Source: Streptomyces adelaidensis (GTDB lineage Bacteria; Actinomycetota; Actinomycetes; Streptomycetales; Streptomycetaceae). From it: a DNA stretch of 46,804 bases. This document shows positions 16,267 to 24,472 of the stretch, one piece after another; the stretch's first letter is position 1, and the number at the start of each line of letters is the position of its first letter. A program made the position numbers and the translations under genes. Under the pieces are notes generated by a model, which saw only the letters and a program-made list of their open reading frames with translations, was not told where the DNA came from and did not search any database. The stretch is taken from NCBI RefSeq assembly GCF_016598475.1, contig NZ_JAEMUX010000072.1:1-46804 (forward strand), read 5' to 3'.

Positions 16267-17363
16267 CGCGACACCTCCATCTTCGGGGCGGCGTCGGCCG
16301 GGGTGGCGGGCGCCGCCGGGGCGGCGGTCTTTCCGCGTCCCTTGGCGCCGAAGACCTTGGCCCGGAACTTCGGGGACTGCAGCAGGCAGACGACGATGAC
16401 GACGACGGCCTTGAAGACCAGGTTGGTCTGGGTCGGCACGCCGATGGTGTAGATCGTGGTGGTCAGGGTCTGGATCACGAGGGCGCCGATCACCGTGCCG
16501 CCGATCGAGAACCGGCCGCCGAGCAGCGAGGTGCCGCCGATGACCACCGCGAGGATCGCGTCCAGCTCGATCCACAGGCCGGCGTTGTTGCCGTCCGCGG
16601 CCGAGGTGTTGGAGCTGATCATCAGGCCCGCGATGCCCGCGCACAGGGCGCAGAACATATAGACCATGATCTTGATGCGCATGGACCGGATGCCCACCAG
16701 GCGGCTGGCCTCGGCGTTGCCGCCGACCGACTCGACGAGCAGGCCGAGCGCCGTACGGCGGGTCAGGGCCACCGTGACGGCCACGACCGCGGCCACCACG
16801 AAGATCGAGAAGGGCAGGGTCAGCCAGTAGCCGCCGCCGATCAGCTTGTACGGCTCGCTGTTGATGGTGATGATCTGGCCGTCGGTGATCAGCTGGGCGA
16901 CACCGCGGCCGGCGACCATGATGATGAGGGTCGCGATGATCGGCTGGATGCCCATCCGGGCGACCAGGAAGCCGTTCCACAGACCGCAGACGACCGCGGC
17001 CACCAGCCCGATGCCCATGGCCAGGAACACCCCGGACAGCGCGTTCTGATCGGCCTGGTCACTGATGTACGAGCAGGTCAGGGCGCCCGTGATGGCGACC
17101 ACCGCGCCGACGGAGAGGTCGATGCCGCCGGTGGCGATGACCAGGGTCATGCCGACGGCCACCAGGATCAGGGGCGAGCCGAACAGCACGATCGAGACGA
17201 GGCTGCCGTAGAGGTGGCCGTCCGTCATCTTGATCGAGAAGAAGTCGGGGGTGAAGGGGACGTTGACGAGCAGCAGGGCGACCAGGACCGCGACCGGCCA
17301 GAACAGGTGGTGGTGTGTCAGCGCTCGCCACCGGGAGGGGGTGGTCACTGAGGGGGTACTCAC
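16263..17363 (-). CDS. Sugar ABC transporter permease (YtfT-like)
   Basis: A 366-residue RbsC-type permease with the signature ATGGIDLSVGAVVAITGA and ELDAILAVVIGGTSLLGG. It has a C-terminal Ala/Pro/Lys-rich tail that is cytosolic. It starts with GTG in a GTGA overlap with the ATPase stop and ends in an ATGA overlap with the second permease, so all three are coupled. The two non-identical permeases probably form a heterodimer. Confidence 0.9.
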   Translation of the reverse strand: MSTPSVTTPSRWRALTHHHLFWPVAVLVALLLVNVPFTPDFFSIKMTDGHLYGSLVSIVLFGSPLILVAVGMTLVIATGGIDLSVGAVVAITGALTCSYISDQADQNALSGVFLAMGIGLVAAVVCGLWNGFLVARMGIQPIIATLIIMVAGRGVAQLITDGQIITINSEPYKLIGGGYWLTLPFSIFVVAAVVAVTVALTRRTALGLLVESVGGNAEASRLVGIRSMRIKIMVYMFCALCAGIAGLMISSNTSAADGNNAGLWIELDAILAVVIGGTSLLGGRFSIGGTVIGALVIQTLTTTIYTIGVPTQTNLVFKAVVVIVVCLLQSPKFRAKVFGAKGRGKTAAPAAPATPADAAPKMEVSR

Positions 17364-18898
17364 TGGTGCTCTCCGCTCGCGATGGTCTCCAGGATCCTGC
17401 TGGTGGTGATCTCCGGCCCGTTGGTGAGCCGCGCCACCAGCTTGCGGTCGCGCAGCACCCCGATGGTGTGGCTGAGGCGGAGGACCTCCTCCAGCTCGGC
17501 CGCGATGTAGAGCACGGCCATGCCGTCCTCGGAGAGGGACACCACGAGCTTCTGGATCTCGGCCTTGGCGCCGATGTCGATGCCACGGGTGGGCTCGTCG
17601 AGGATCAGCAACTGCGGCTGGGTGATCAGCCAGCGGGCGAGCAGCACCTTCTGCTGGTTGCCGCCGCTGAGCTGGCCGACCCTGGCCTCGGGGTTGGCGG
17701 GACGGATGTCCAGCGCCTTGATGTACTTGGCGACCAGTTCGTCGCGCTGGGCGACCGGGATCGGCCGTATCCAGCCGCGGGACGCCTGGAGGGCGAGGAT
17801 GATGTTCTCCCGCACCGTCAGGTCGGGGACCAGGCCCTCGGCCTTGCGGTTCTCCGAGCAGAACGCGACTCCGGCGCCGATGGCGTCGTTCGGGGCGCTC
17901 ATGGAGACCTGCTTGCCGCCGATGGTCACCTTGCCGCTGTCGGGCTGGTCGGCGCCGAAGAGCAGCCGGGCCAGTTCGGTACGGCCGGAGCCGAGCAGAC
18001 CGGCGAGGCCGATGACCTCGCCCTTCTTGATCTCCAGGTCGAAGGGGGCGATGCCGCCGGTGCGGCCCAGGCCCTCGGCCTGGACCAGGGTCTCGCCGAC
18101 GTCGGAGCGCAGCTGGTGCTCGTGGAGCTCCTCCAGCTGGTCCAGGGCCTTGCCGATCATCAGCTCGATCAGCCCGACCTGGTCGAGGTCACGGACCATG
18201 TGCTCGCCGACCAGGGTGCCGTTGCGCAGGACCGTCATCCGGTCGCAGATCTCGTAGATCTGGTCGAGGAAGTGCGACACGAAGAGGATCGCGACGCCCT
18301 CGTCCCTCAACTGCCGCATCAGGCGGAACAGTTCGAGGACCTCGTCGCGGTCGAGGCTGGAGGTGGGCTCGTCCAGGACCAGCACCTTGGTGCCGGATCC
18401 CTCGCCGTCGCTGTCTCCGGTGCCCACCGACCGTACGATCGCGACCAGTTGCTGCACGGCCAGCGGGTACGAGGACAGGGGCGCGCTGACGTCGATGTCG
18501 AGGCCGAGCCGGTCGACCAGCTCCGCGGCCTCCTTGCGCATCCGCTTCCACTGGATGCGGCCCGCGCGCGTGGGTTCACGTCCGATGAAGATGTTCTCCG
18601 CCACCGACAGGTTGGGGCAGAGGTTGACCTCCTGGTAGACCGTGCTGATGCCGGCCTGCTGCGCCTGCAGCGGGCTGGCGAACAGTACGGACTTGCCGTC
18701 GACGGTGACGGTGCCGCCGTCCAGGGAGTAGACCCCGGTCAGCACCTTGATGAGGGTGGACTTCCCGGCACCGTTCTCGCCCATCAGGGCGTGGATCTCA
18801 CCGGGAAAGAGCCGGAAGTCGACGCCCGACAGAGCCCGTACCCCCGGAAACTCCTTGACTATGCCCGTCATCTCCAGGACGGGCTGCGGCTCTGCCAT
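17360..18898 (-). CDS. Sugar ABC transporter ATP-binding protein (YtfR/RbsA-like)
   Basis: A 512-residue tandem ATPase. NBD1 has Walker A GENGAGKST, Walker B VLVLDEPTSSLD and switch His (LFVSHFLDQI), but a divergent signature (SSYPLAVQQLVAI). NBD2 has GLLGSGRTE, LSGGNQQKV and LILDEPTRGID, and lacks the switch His (YIAAELEEV), as is normal for the RbsA family. ATG 18898 is preferred over ATG 18913 because GAGGAG lies 7 nt upstream. A strong hairpin separates it from the binding-protein gene. Confidence 0.92.
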   Translation of the reverse strand: MAEPQPVLEMTGIVKEFPGVRALSGVDFRLFPGEIHALMGENGAGKSTLIKVLTGVYSLDGGTVTVDGKSVLFASPLQAQQAGISTVYQEVNLCPNLSVAENIFIGREPTRAGRIQWKRMRKEAAELVDRLGLDIDVSAPLSSYPLAVQQLVAIVRSVGTGDSDGEGSGTKVLVLDEPTSSLDRDEVLELFRLMRQLRDEGVAILFVSHFLDQIYEICDRMTVLRNGTLVGEHMVRDLDQVGLIELMIGKALDQLEELHEHQLRSDVGETLVQAEGLGRTGGIAPFDLEIKKGEVIGLAGLLGSGRTELARLLFGADQPDSGKVTIGGKQVSMSAPNDAIGAGVAFCSENRKAEGLVPDLTVRENIILALQASRGWIRPIPVAQRDELVAKYIKALDIRPANPEARVGQLSGGNQQKVLLARWLITQPQLLILDEPTRGIDIGAKAEIQKLVVSLSEDGMAVLYIAAELEEVLRLSHTIGVLRDRKLVARLTNGPEITTSRILETIASGEHQ

Positions 18899-18933
18899 GG
18901 CAGCGCTCCTCATGAAATGGGTTCAGGCCCGCG

Positions 18934-18982
18934 GGGAGCCTCCTGGACCGGGTCGTTCGTGCCCGGTCGTCCGGAGGCTCCC
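18934..18982 (-). terminator. Intercistronic hairpin between binding protein and ATPase
   Basis: A perfect 10-bp stem, GGGAGCCTCC (18934-18943) with GGAGGCTCCC (18973-18982), is extended by inner ACCGGG/CCCGGT pairing. Such hairpins after a binding-protein gene stabilise the upstream mRNA or attenuate read-through, so more binding protein is made than transporter core. Confidence 0.75.
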
Positions 18983-19002
18983 TGCCGGGTGGGTGCGGTG
19001 GG

Positions 19003-20004
19003 TCAGTACTTGCGGGTGGGGAGCGCGTCCTTGGCCTGGTCCTGCATGAAGTCGCTCTCCTCGGTCTTGATCCAGCGCTCGACCGTCTCGCCGTCCTTGA
19101 CCTTCTGCACGACCTCCATCAGCTGGGGGCCGAGCAGCGGGTTGCACTCGACGATCGCGTTGATCTTGCCTTCGGACATCGCGATGAAGCCGTCCTTCAC
19201 GCCGTCGACCGTGACGATGAGGATGTCCTTGCCGGGCTTCTTGCCGGCCGCCTCGATGGCCTGGATGGCGCCGAGGCCCATGTCGTCGTTGTGCGCGTAG
19301 AGCACGTTGATGTCCGGGTCGGACTGCAGGAAGGCCGCCATGACCTGCTTGCCGCCGGCGCGGGTGAAGTCACCGGTCTGGGTGACGACGATCTCCCAGT
19401 CGTCCTTGTGCTCCGCGTCCATGATCTCCTTGAAGCCCTTGGCGCGCTCGATCGCGGGGGCGGCACCGGTGGTGCCCTCCAGCTGGGCGATCTTCACCTT
19501 GCCCTTGTGGCCGGCCGTCTCCAGGACCTTCTCCAGGATCTTGGCGGCACGCCGGCCCTCGTCCGTGAAGTCGGAGCCGACCAAGGTGACGAACAGGGAC
19601 TCGTCGCTCTCGACGGACCGGTCGGTCAGGACGACGGGGATCTTCGCGGCCTTGGCCTCCTTGAGGATGGCGTCCCAGCCGGTGACGACCACCGGCGAGA
19701 AGGCTATGACGTCCACCTTCTGCGCGATGTAGCTGCGGAGCGCGGAGATCTGGTTCTCCTGCTTCTGCTGGGCGTCGGAGAACTTGAGGGTGTAGCCCGC
19801 CTCCTTGGCGGCGGCCTTCACCGAGTCGGTGTTGGCGCTGCGCCAGCCGCTCTCCGAGCCGACCTGGGAGAAGCCGAGGGTGATCTTCTTGCCGCCGCTG
19901 GTGGAGGTGCCGGTGGAGCTGTCGTCCTCCTTGGCGCAGGCCGCCAGGCCGCTCGCCGCCACCACGCCGACCGCTGCGGTCAGGAAGTTCCGTCTGTTGA
20001 GCAT
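19003..20004 (-). CDS. Sugar-binding lipoprotein (YtfQ-like)
   Basis: A 333-residue periplasmic-binding-protein type 1 (Peripla_BP_4) protein. The N-terminus LNRRNFLTAAVGVVAASGLAAC combines an RR motif (possible Tat) with a lipobox ending at Cys. SQVGSESGWRSANTDS and QVMAAFLQSDPDINVLYAHN match YtfQ-type galactofuranose binders. AAGGAG lies 6 nt before ATG 20004. It is first gene of the importer operon; the leader carries 20-bp repeats and a putative operator. Confidence 0.92.
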   Translation of the reverse strand: MLNRRNFLTAAVGVVAASGLAACAKEDDSSTGTSTSGGKKITLGFSQVGSESGWRSANTDSVKAAAKEAGYTLKFSDAQQKQENQISALRSYIAQKVDVIAFSPVVVTGWDAILKEAKAAKIPVVLTDRSVESDESLFVTLVGSDFTDEGRRAAKILEKVLETAGHKGKVKIAQLEGTTGAAPAIERAKGFKEIMDAEHKDDWEIVVTQTGDFTRAGGKQVMAAFLQSDPDINVLYAHNDDMGLGAIQAIEAAGKKPGKDILIVTVDGVKDGFIAMSEGKINAIVECNPLLGPQLMEVVQKVKDGETVERWIKTEESDFMQDQAKDALPTRKY

Positions 20005-20042
20005 GTCTTCTCCTTTGAAGAGCCGGCCCGGGATGGACCGCT

Positions 20043-20102
20043 GGTACTGGGTGAGGCCGGTTGGTGCTGGGTGAGGCCGATCGGTGCCCGGTGAGCCGGT
20101 CG
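20043..20102. repeat. Three degenerate 20-bp tandem repeats in binding-protein leader
   Basis: Three imperfect units beginning GGTACTGG, GGTGCTGG and GGTGCCCG, sharing GGTGAG(G)CCG, lie between the putative operator and the Shine-Dalgarno of the YtfQ-like gene. They fall in the 5' untranslated leader. Confidence 0.7.
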
Positions 20103-20127
20103 CACTGCGTCCAGCCTGTCGATCATC

Positions 20128-20143
20128 GTTCGAGATATCGGCC
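20128..20143. promoter_or_regulatory. Putative shared operator, site 1
   Basis: GTTCGAGATATCGGCC contains the 10-mer CGAGATATCG (20131-20140), found identically at 24446 and in related form at 22125. It sits upstream of the YtfQ-like operon, directly before a GATGAT that may be its -10 box. The regulator is unidentified; this motif does not resemble the LacI operator at 21441. Confidence 0.55.
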
Positions 20144-20196
20144 ACAGTGATGTGGTTTGTGCGGTTGGTGGAGCGTGGCGATCGGCTGGTGCCGCA

Positions 20197-21249
20197 TCAG
20201 CCGGGAGCGGCCCCCGGTTGGGGGATGTACGGGAAAGTGCTGGCGCGGACCACGAGTTGGGGCTCTATGGCGACGCTGGAGGTCCCGGAGGGGGTCCGGC
20301 CCTCGATGAGGTCCAGCAGCAGGGCGATGCTCCGCTTGCCCACCGTCGAGAAATCCTGTCGGACGGTGGTGAGCGGTGGAGCGAAGAACTCCGCCTCCGG
20401 GATGTCGTCGAAGCCGGCGACCGCGACGTCCTGGGGGGTCCGCACGCCCGCCTCACGCAGGGCCCGCAGCACCCCCAGTGCCATCTGGTCGTTGGCGACG
20501 AAGACGGCGGTCAGGCCGCGGCCCACCCAGCCCGCCAGTTCCTGGCCGGCCCGGTAGCCCGACAGCGGGCTCCAGTCCCCGCGCAGCTGCATCGGCGGTT
20601 CGACCCCCGCTTCTTCGAGGGTCTCCCGCCAGCCGGCGGTCCGGTCCGCCGCCTCCTGCCAGTCCTCGGGCCCGGCGAGATGCCAGACCCTGCGGTGGCC
20701 GGCGGCCAGCAGATGGCCGGTGGCCAGCCGGGCGCCCAGCCGCTGGTCCACGTTGACGCTGGGGACCTCGGCGCCGGAACCGGTGCCGACGGCCACCACC
20801 GGGAAAGGGTGGCGGAGTCCGGCCAGGGCCTCGACGGCGGAACGCTGCGGGGCGATGGCGATCACGCCCTCCACCCCGCCCTCGCTGAGCCGGTCCAGGG
20901 CCTCGGAGAGCGTCCGGACCGTGAGTTCGCGCAGACTGACCGTGGAGACGAAGTACCCCTCGGCCCGTGCCGCCTCCTCCAGCGCGAACAACGTGCTGGC
21001 CGGGCCGTAGAGCGTGGTGTTGGAGGCGACGACCCCCAGGGTCCGGGTGCGCCGGGTCGCCAGGGCCCGTGCGGAGAAGTTGCGGCGGTAGCCCATCTCC
21101 TCGATCGCCCGCAGCACCTTGGCCCGGGTCTCGTCCCGCACGTTGGGGTGGTCCCCCAGCACGCGGGACACGGTCTGGTGGGAGACCCCGGCCATGCGCG
21201 CCACGTCCGCCATGGTGGGCGGCCTGAGCTGCGACGGAACCTGCGTCAT
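20197..21249 (-). CDS. LacI family sugar-responsive repressor
   Basis: A 350-residue regulator. The N-terminal HTH TMADVARMAGVSHQTVSRVL plus hinge helix NFSARALATRR is followed by a type 1 periplasmic-binding-like ligand domain (TLGVVASNTTLYGPAST, VFVANDQMALGVLRAL, VAVAGFDDIPEAEFF). ATG 21249 has a strong AAGGAGGT Shine-Dalgarno. The frame stays open upstream to ATG 21324, which overlaps the stop of a 21-codon leader ORF. It probably controls the adjacent importer and itself. Confidence 0.93.
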   Translation of the reverse strand: MTQVPSQLRPPTMADVARMAGVSHQTVSRVLGDHPNVRDETRAKVLRAIEEMGYRRNFSARALATRRTRTLGVVASNTTLYGPASTLFALEEAARAEGYFVSTVSLRELTVRTLSEALDRLSEGGVEGVIAIAPQRSAVEALAGLRHPFPVVAVGTGSGAEVPSVNVDQRLGARLATGHLLAAGHRRVWHLAGPEDWQEAADRTAGWRETLEEAGVEPPMQLRGDWSPLSGYRAGQELAGWVGRGLTAVFVANDQMALGVLRALREAGVRTPQDVAVAGFDDIPEAEFFAPPLTTVRQDFSTVGKRSIALLLDLIEGRTPSGTSSVAIEPQLVVRASTFPYIPQPGAAPG

Positions 21250-21320
21250 GGCCGCACCTCCTTGGCGGTCGTCTGCCGATAAGACCTGTGTCGCGGGCGG
21301 ATGCTCCCGCGCCGCCGACG

Positions 21321-21386
21321 TCATGCCGGGACTCCGGAAAGCCCTGTGGCACCGGGCGGGTGGGCGAGTTGGCGCGGTGGCGACAT
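21321..21386 (-). CDS. Short leader ORF upstream of LacI gene
   Basis: A 21-codon ORF (MSPPRQLAHPPGATGLSGVP and a final Ala) has its own strong AAGGAGGT 9 nt upstream, nearly identical in context (CCAAGGAGGT) to the one before the LacI start. It ends in an ATGA overlap with ATG 21324, which is in frame with LacI. It is not a recognised family. It could couple or regulate LacI translation, or be a duplicated initiation region. Confidence 0.45.
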   Translation of the reverse strand: MSPPRQLAHPPGATGLSGVPA

Positions 21387-21440
21387 GACGCTCAAACCTC
21401 CTTGGATGCCGTCGGCGACGATCGGTGAGTGCGGAGGTCA

Positions 21441-21456
21441 TTGTGAGCGCTAACAA
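21441..21456. promoter_or_regulatory. LacI-family operator
   Basis: TTGTGAGC and GCTAACAA form a 16-bp palindrome with one mismatched pair around central GC, typical of LacI-family sites. It lies about 190 bp before the LacI start and just above the leader ORF, consistent with autorepression. Confidence 0.75.
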
Positions 21457-21459
21457 TTC

Positions 21460-22069
21460 ATGGCGGTCAAGAGGGCTGCGTCAGGGAAGTCGTCACGGTT
21501 GAATAACGCGCCGGTTGCCGAGGGCCACGGAGACGGCCGGCCGCGCGCACCTCCCGGCCGCGCAACGGGCCCCTGGCCCAAACCAGTTGACGCGAGCCAC
21601 GCCGGGGCCGTACGCCCCGGTGCCGCCGGGGCCGATTCGCCTGCCGGCGCCTACGTTCCGGCAGCTCGGACCCCCGGCGCCGTCGTCCGCCCGGACCGCC
21701 TCCCCCTGGCCGGAAATGGCCGAACCGAACCCGGCTCCCCACGGCCGGCCACCCCCGCGCCCCGGCCATCCGCACCGCCATGGCAGTCCGGCCCCCGCCC
21801 TGGACGGGACCACAACCGGCCCGCCACCCGCACAACGACGGCCTTGCCTCCCGGCGCCCGCCGCCCGACCACCGTCGAACCGCCGCCCGCCGCGCCGAGC
21901 GGCCCCCGGAGGCCGGCCCCATCGGGCCAGTAACCTGGCCGAACGCAGTCGTGACCATCACGCCGAAAGCCCGGCGGGGCGGTACGCCGAGCGGGTCCGG
22001 GGCGGGTCCGGGCGGGGGAATTCGCCGCCTTGCCGGCCATCGCGCCGAAACCGTTATGTGTTCGACCCA
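21460..22069. other. Long GC-rich intergenic region without a convincing gene
   Basis: About 600 bp between the LacI operator and the dehydratase promoter. Open frames here are Pro/Arg-rich, lack a Shine-Dalgarno and resemble no family, so I see no gene. Confidence 0.5.
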
Positions 22070-22099
22070 TTGACACTCCGACCGGGTCGTCCTTACTGT
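22070..22099 (+). promoter_or_regulatory. Promoter of dehydratase-dehydrogenase unit
   Basis: TTGACA (22070-22075), 18-bp spacer and TACTGT (22094-22099) form a near-consensus housekeeping promoter. Transcription should begin near 22106, just ahead of the TTTCGAAC operator pair. Confidence 0.7.
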
Positions 22100-22109
22100 C
22101 GCGATCAGC

Positions 22110-22136
22110 ATTTCGAACGTGTGACGAAATTTCGAA
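22110..22136. promoter_or_regulatory. Putative shared operator, site 2
   Basis: ATTTCGAAC occurs at 22110-22118 and 22129-22137; the second lies within the palindrome CGAAATTTCG (22125-22134), related to CGAGATATCG at 20131 and 24446. Its position just downstream of the predicted start suits a repressor. Confidence 0.55.
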
Positions 22137-22160
22137 CAGATCAAGAGGACAGGGAGTACC

Positions 22161-23318
22161 GTGCGCATCACGGGAATCAGCACGCACGTGGTCGGGACGC
22201 CGTGGCGAAACCTGACCTACGTCCAGGTGCACACCGACGAGGGGCTCACCGGCGTCGGCGAGACCCGCATGCTGGGCCACACCGACGCGCTGCTCGGCTA
22301 TCTGCACGAGGCGAAGAACAATCACATTCTCGGCTCCGACCCGTTCGCTGTCGAGGATCTGGTCAAGCGCATGAAGTACGGCGACTACGGGCGCGCCGGC
22401 GAGATCGTGATGTCCGGCATCGCCGTGATCGAGATGGCCTGCTGGGACATCAAGGGCAAGGCCCTCGGCGTCCCCGTCTGGCAGCTGCTCGGCGGCAAGG
22501 TCACCGACAAGGTCAAGGCGTACGCCAACGGCTGGTACACCACGGAGCGCACGCCCGAGGCGTACCACAAGGCGGCGCGGGCGGTCATGGAGCGCGGGTA
22601 CAAGGCGCTCAAGATCGACCCCTTCGGAACCGGCCACTTCGAGCTGGACCACAAGGAGTCGCTGTACGCGGTCTCCCTGATCGAGGCCGTGCGGGACGCC
22701 ATCGGGCCGGACTCCGAGCTGATGCTGGAGATGCATGGCCGGTTCTCCCCCGCCACCGCTGTCCGGCTGGCCAAGGACCTGGCGCCCTTCAAGCCCGCGT
22801 GGCTGGAGGAGCCGTGCCCGCCGGAGAACCTGAAGGCGCTGGAGAAGGTCGCCGCCAAGGTGGACATCCCGGTCGCCACGGGTGAGCGGATCCACGACCG
22901 GATCGAGTTCCGGGAGCTCTTCGAGAGCCAGGCCGTGGACATCATCCAGCCCGATGTCGGCCACATCGGCGGCATCTGGGAGACCCGCAAGCTGGCCGCG
23001 ACCGCCGAGTCGCACTATGTGCTGGTCGCCCCGCACAACGTGGGCGGGCCGGTACTGACCGCCGCCTCCCTCCAGGTCGGGTTCACCTCCCCGAACTTCA
23101 AGATCCTTGAGCACTTCAACGACTTCGCGGACGCGGAGATCAAGAAGGTGATCTCGGGCGCGCCGGAGGTCGTGGACGGCTACTTCCACCTCTCCGACAA
23201 GCCGGGTCTCGGTGTCGAGCTGGACGTGGACGCGGCGGCGGAGTTCCCGCAGCAGCAGGCCCGGTTCGACCTGTGGGCCGAGGGCTGGGAGCAGCGCAAG
23301 CCCAAGGGCAGCAAGTGA
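22161..23318 (+). CDS. Enolase-superfamily sugar-acid dehydratase (D-galactonate dehydratase-like)
   Basis: A 385-residue mandelate racemase/muconate lactonising enzyme-family protein. Metal ligands are Glu190 (MLEMHGRF), Glu216 (WLEEP) and Glu242 (ATGERI). His192 matches the general acid and His292 (APHNVGGP) the base of D-galactonate dehydratase; LKID carries the Lys near 151. It should dehydrate an aldonate to a 2-keto-3-deoxy acid. The exact sugar (galactonate, arabinonate or other) is uncertain. GTG 22161 is preceded by AGGGAG. It is coupled by GTGA overlap to the dehydrogenase. Confidence 0.88.
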   Translation: MRITGISTHVVGTPWRNLTYVQVHTDEGLTGVGETRMLGHTDALLGYLHEAKNNHILGSDPFAVEDLVKRMKYGDYGRAGEIVMSGIAVIEMACWDIKGKALGVPVWQLLGGKVTDKVKAYANGWYTTERTPEAYHKAARAVMERGYKALKIDPFGTGHFELDHKESLYAVSLIEAVRDAIGPDSELMLEMHGRFSPATAVRLAKDLAPFKPAWLEEPCPPENLKALEKVAAKVDIPVATGERIHDRIEFRELFESQAVDIIQPDVGHIGGIWETRKLAATAESHYVLVAPHNVGGPVLTAASLQVGFTSPNFKILEHFNDFADAEIKKVISGAPEVVDGYFHLSDKPGLGVELDVDAAAEFPQQQARFDLWAEGWEQRKPKGSK

Positions 23319-24337
23319 GCGCCGATCCCGACGCGGCCACCGCCGTCGTCATCGAGGCACCGGGCGAGCACCGGCTCGTCCCGCACGAGCCGCGGCAGCC
23401 GGCCGCCGGCGAGGCCCTGGTCCGGGTGCACGCCTCCGGGATCTGCGGCAGCGACCGCGAGGTCTACCAGGGCAACCGGCCGGAGGAATACGTCCGTTAC
23501 CCCCTCACCCCGGGCCACGAGTGGTCCGGAACGGTGGCGGCGGTCGGGGACGGCGTTCCTTCAACTCTTGTAGGCCGCAAGGTCGTTGGCGAGGGCTTCC
23601 GGAACTGCCAGGTGTGCGACCGCTGCCACGCGGGCGAGACCACGCTGTGCACGGCGGGGTACGAGGAGACCGGCTTCACCCAGCCGGGCGCCATGGCCAC
23701 CACCCTCACACTGCCCGCCCGCTTGCTGCACGTTCTGCCGGACGACGCGGATCTGACGGCGGCGGCGCTGCTGGAGCCGGCCGCGTGCATCGCGGCCGCC
23801 GCGCTCAAGGCGAACGCCGTTCCGGGTGAGCGGGTCGCGGTCGTGGGCACGGGAACGCTCGGCATGTTCGCCGTTCAGTTCCTGAAGGCGGGTTCGCCGT
23901 CCGAGCTGCTCGTCGTGGGCACCCGTCCGGACCGTGCGGAGCTGTCCAAGCGGTTCGGTGCGACGGACTTCCGTACCAAGGACCAGGAGCTGCCCGGCGA
24001 CTTCGACGTCGTCATCGAGACCGCCGGGTCCGCGGACGCGGCGCGCACCGCCGCCGCCCTGCTGCGGCGCGGCGGCCGGCTGGTCCTGACGGGCATCCCC
24101 GCGCCGGGCGCGGACGGGCTCGACCCGACGGATCTCGTCGTGCGGCAGCTTGAGGTGCACACCGTGTTCGGTGCGGCGCCGGACGCCTGGGCGCACACGG
24201 TGCGGGTCTTCGGGGCCGGGCTCCTCGATCCGCTGCCGCTGGTCACGCACGAGCTGCCGCTGACGGAGTTCGCGCAGGCCATCGAGTTGGTGGGGTCCGG
24301 CGACCCGACGGTCGGAAAGGTCCTGCTGCGGCCATGA
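23315..24337 (+). CDS. Zinc-dependent alcohol/sugar dehydrogenase
   Basis: A 340-residue MDR enzyme. The catalytic zinc site is ASGICGSD...TPGHEW, the structural zinc site is the four Cys of NCQVCDRCHAGETTLC, and the dinucleotide motif is VVGTGTLGMFAVQFL. It resembles threonine/sorbitol dehydrogenases. Start GTG 23315 overlaps the dehydratase stop (GTGA). It probably oxidises the same sugar or its product with NAD(P). Confidence 0.9.
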   Translation: MSADPDAATAVVIEAPGEHRLVPHEPRQPAAGEALVRVHASGICGSDREVYQGNRPEEYVRYPLTPGHEWSGTVAAVGDGVPSTLVGRKVVGEGFRNCQVCDRCHAGETTLCTAGYEETGFTQPGAMATTLTLPARLLHVLPDDADLTAAALLEPAACIAAAALKANAVPGERVAVVGTGTLGMFAVQFLKAGSPSELLVVGTRPDRAELSKRFGATDFRTKDQELPGDFDVVIETAGSADAARTAAALLRRGGRLVLTGIPAPGADGLDPTDLVVRQLEVHTVFGAAPDAWAHTVRVFGAGLLDPLPLVTHELPLTEFAQAIELVGSGDPTVGKVLLRP

Positions 24338-24351
24338 CCCACCCCTGAGCC

Positions 24352-24393
24352 GTACGCCGGTACGGGGTACCTGACGACTTCGTACCGGCGTAC
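24352..24393 (+). terminator. Terminator after dehydrogenase
   Basis: A perfect 13-bp stem, GTACGCCGGTACG (24352-24364) with CGTACCGGCGTAC (24381-24393), loop 16 nt. It separates the dehydratase-dehydrogenase unit from the next gene, which has its own putative operator. Confidence 0.75.
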
Positions 24394-24445
24394 ACCCAAA
24401 GCTCCGCGCCTTGAACCCCCCGCACCCAGAGCCGCGAACTTCGTC

Positions 24446-24458
24446 CGAGATATCGAAC
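24446..24458. promoter_or_regulatory. Putative shared operator, site 3
   Basis: CGAGATATCGAAC repeats the exact 10-mer found at 20131 and shares TCGAAC with the 22125 site. It lies 14 bp before the U32-like start codon, so a bound protein would block transcription or initiation. Confidence 0.55.
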
Positions 24459-24472
24459 ATGAAGGACAGATT

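Noticed and set aside
16267..16980. An upstream extension of the YjfF-like permease frame across the neighbouring permease
   Set aside because: The extension is Arg/Pro/His-rich frame-shifted sequence of the YtfT-like gene; the ATGA overlap at 16263-16266 gives the true start.
21515..22885. Long plus-strand frame across the intergenic region into the dehydratase gene
   Set aside because: Low-complexity Pro/Arg composition, no Shine-Dalgarno, and out of frame with the clear dehydratase.
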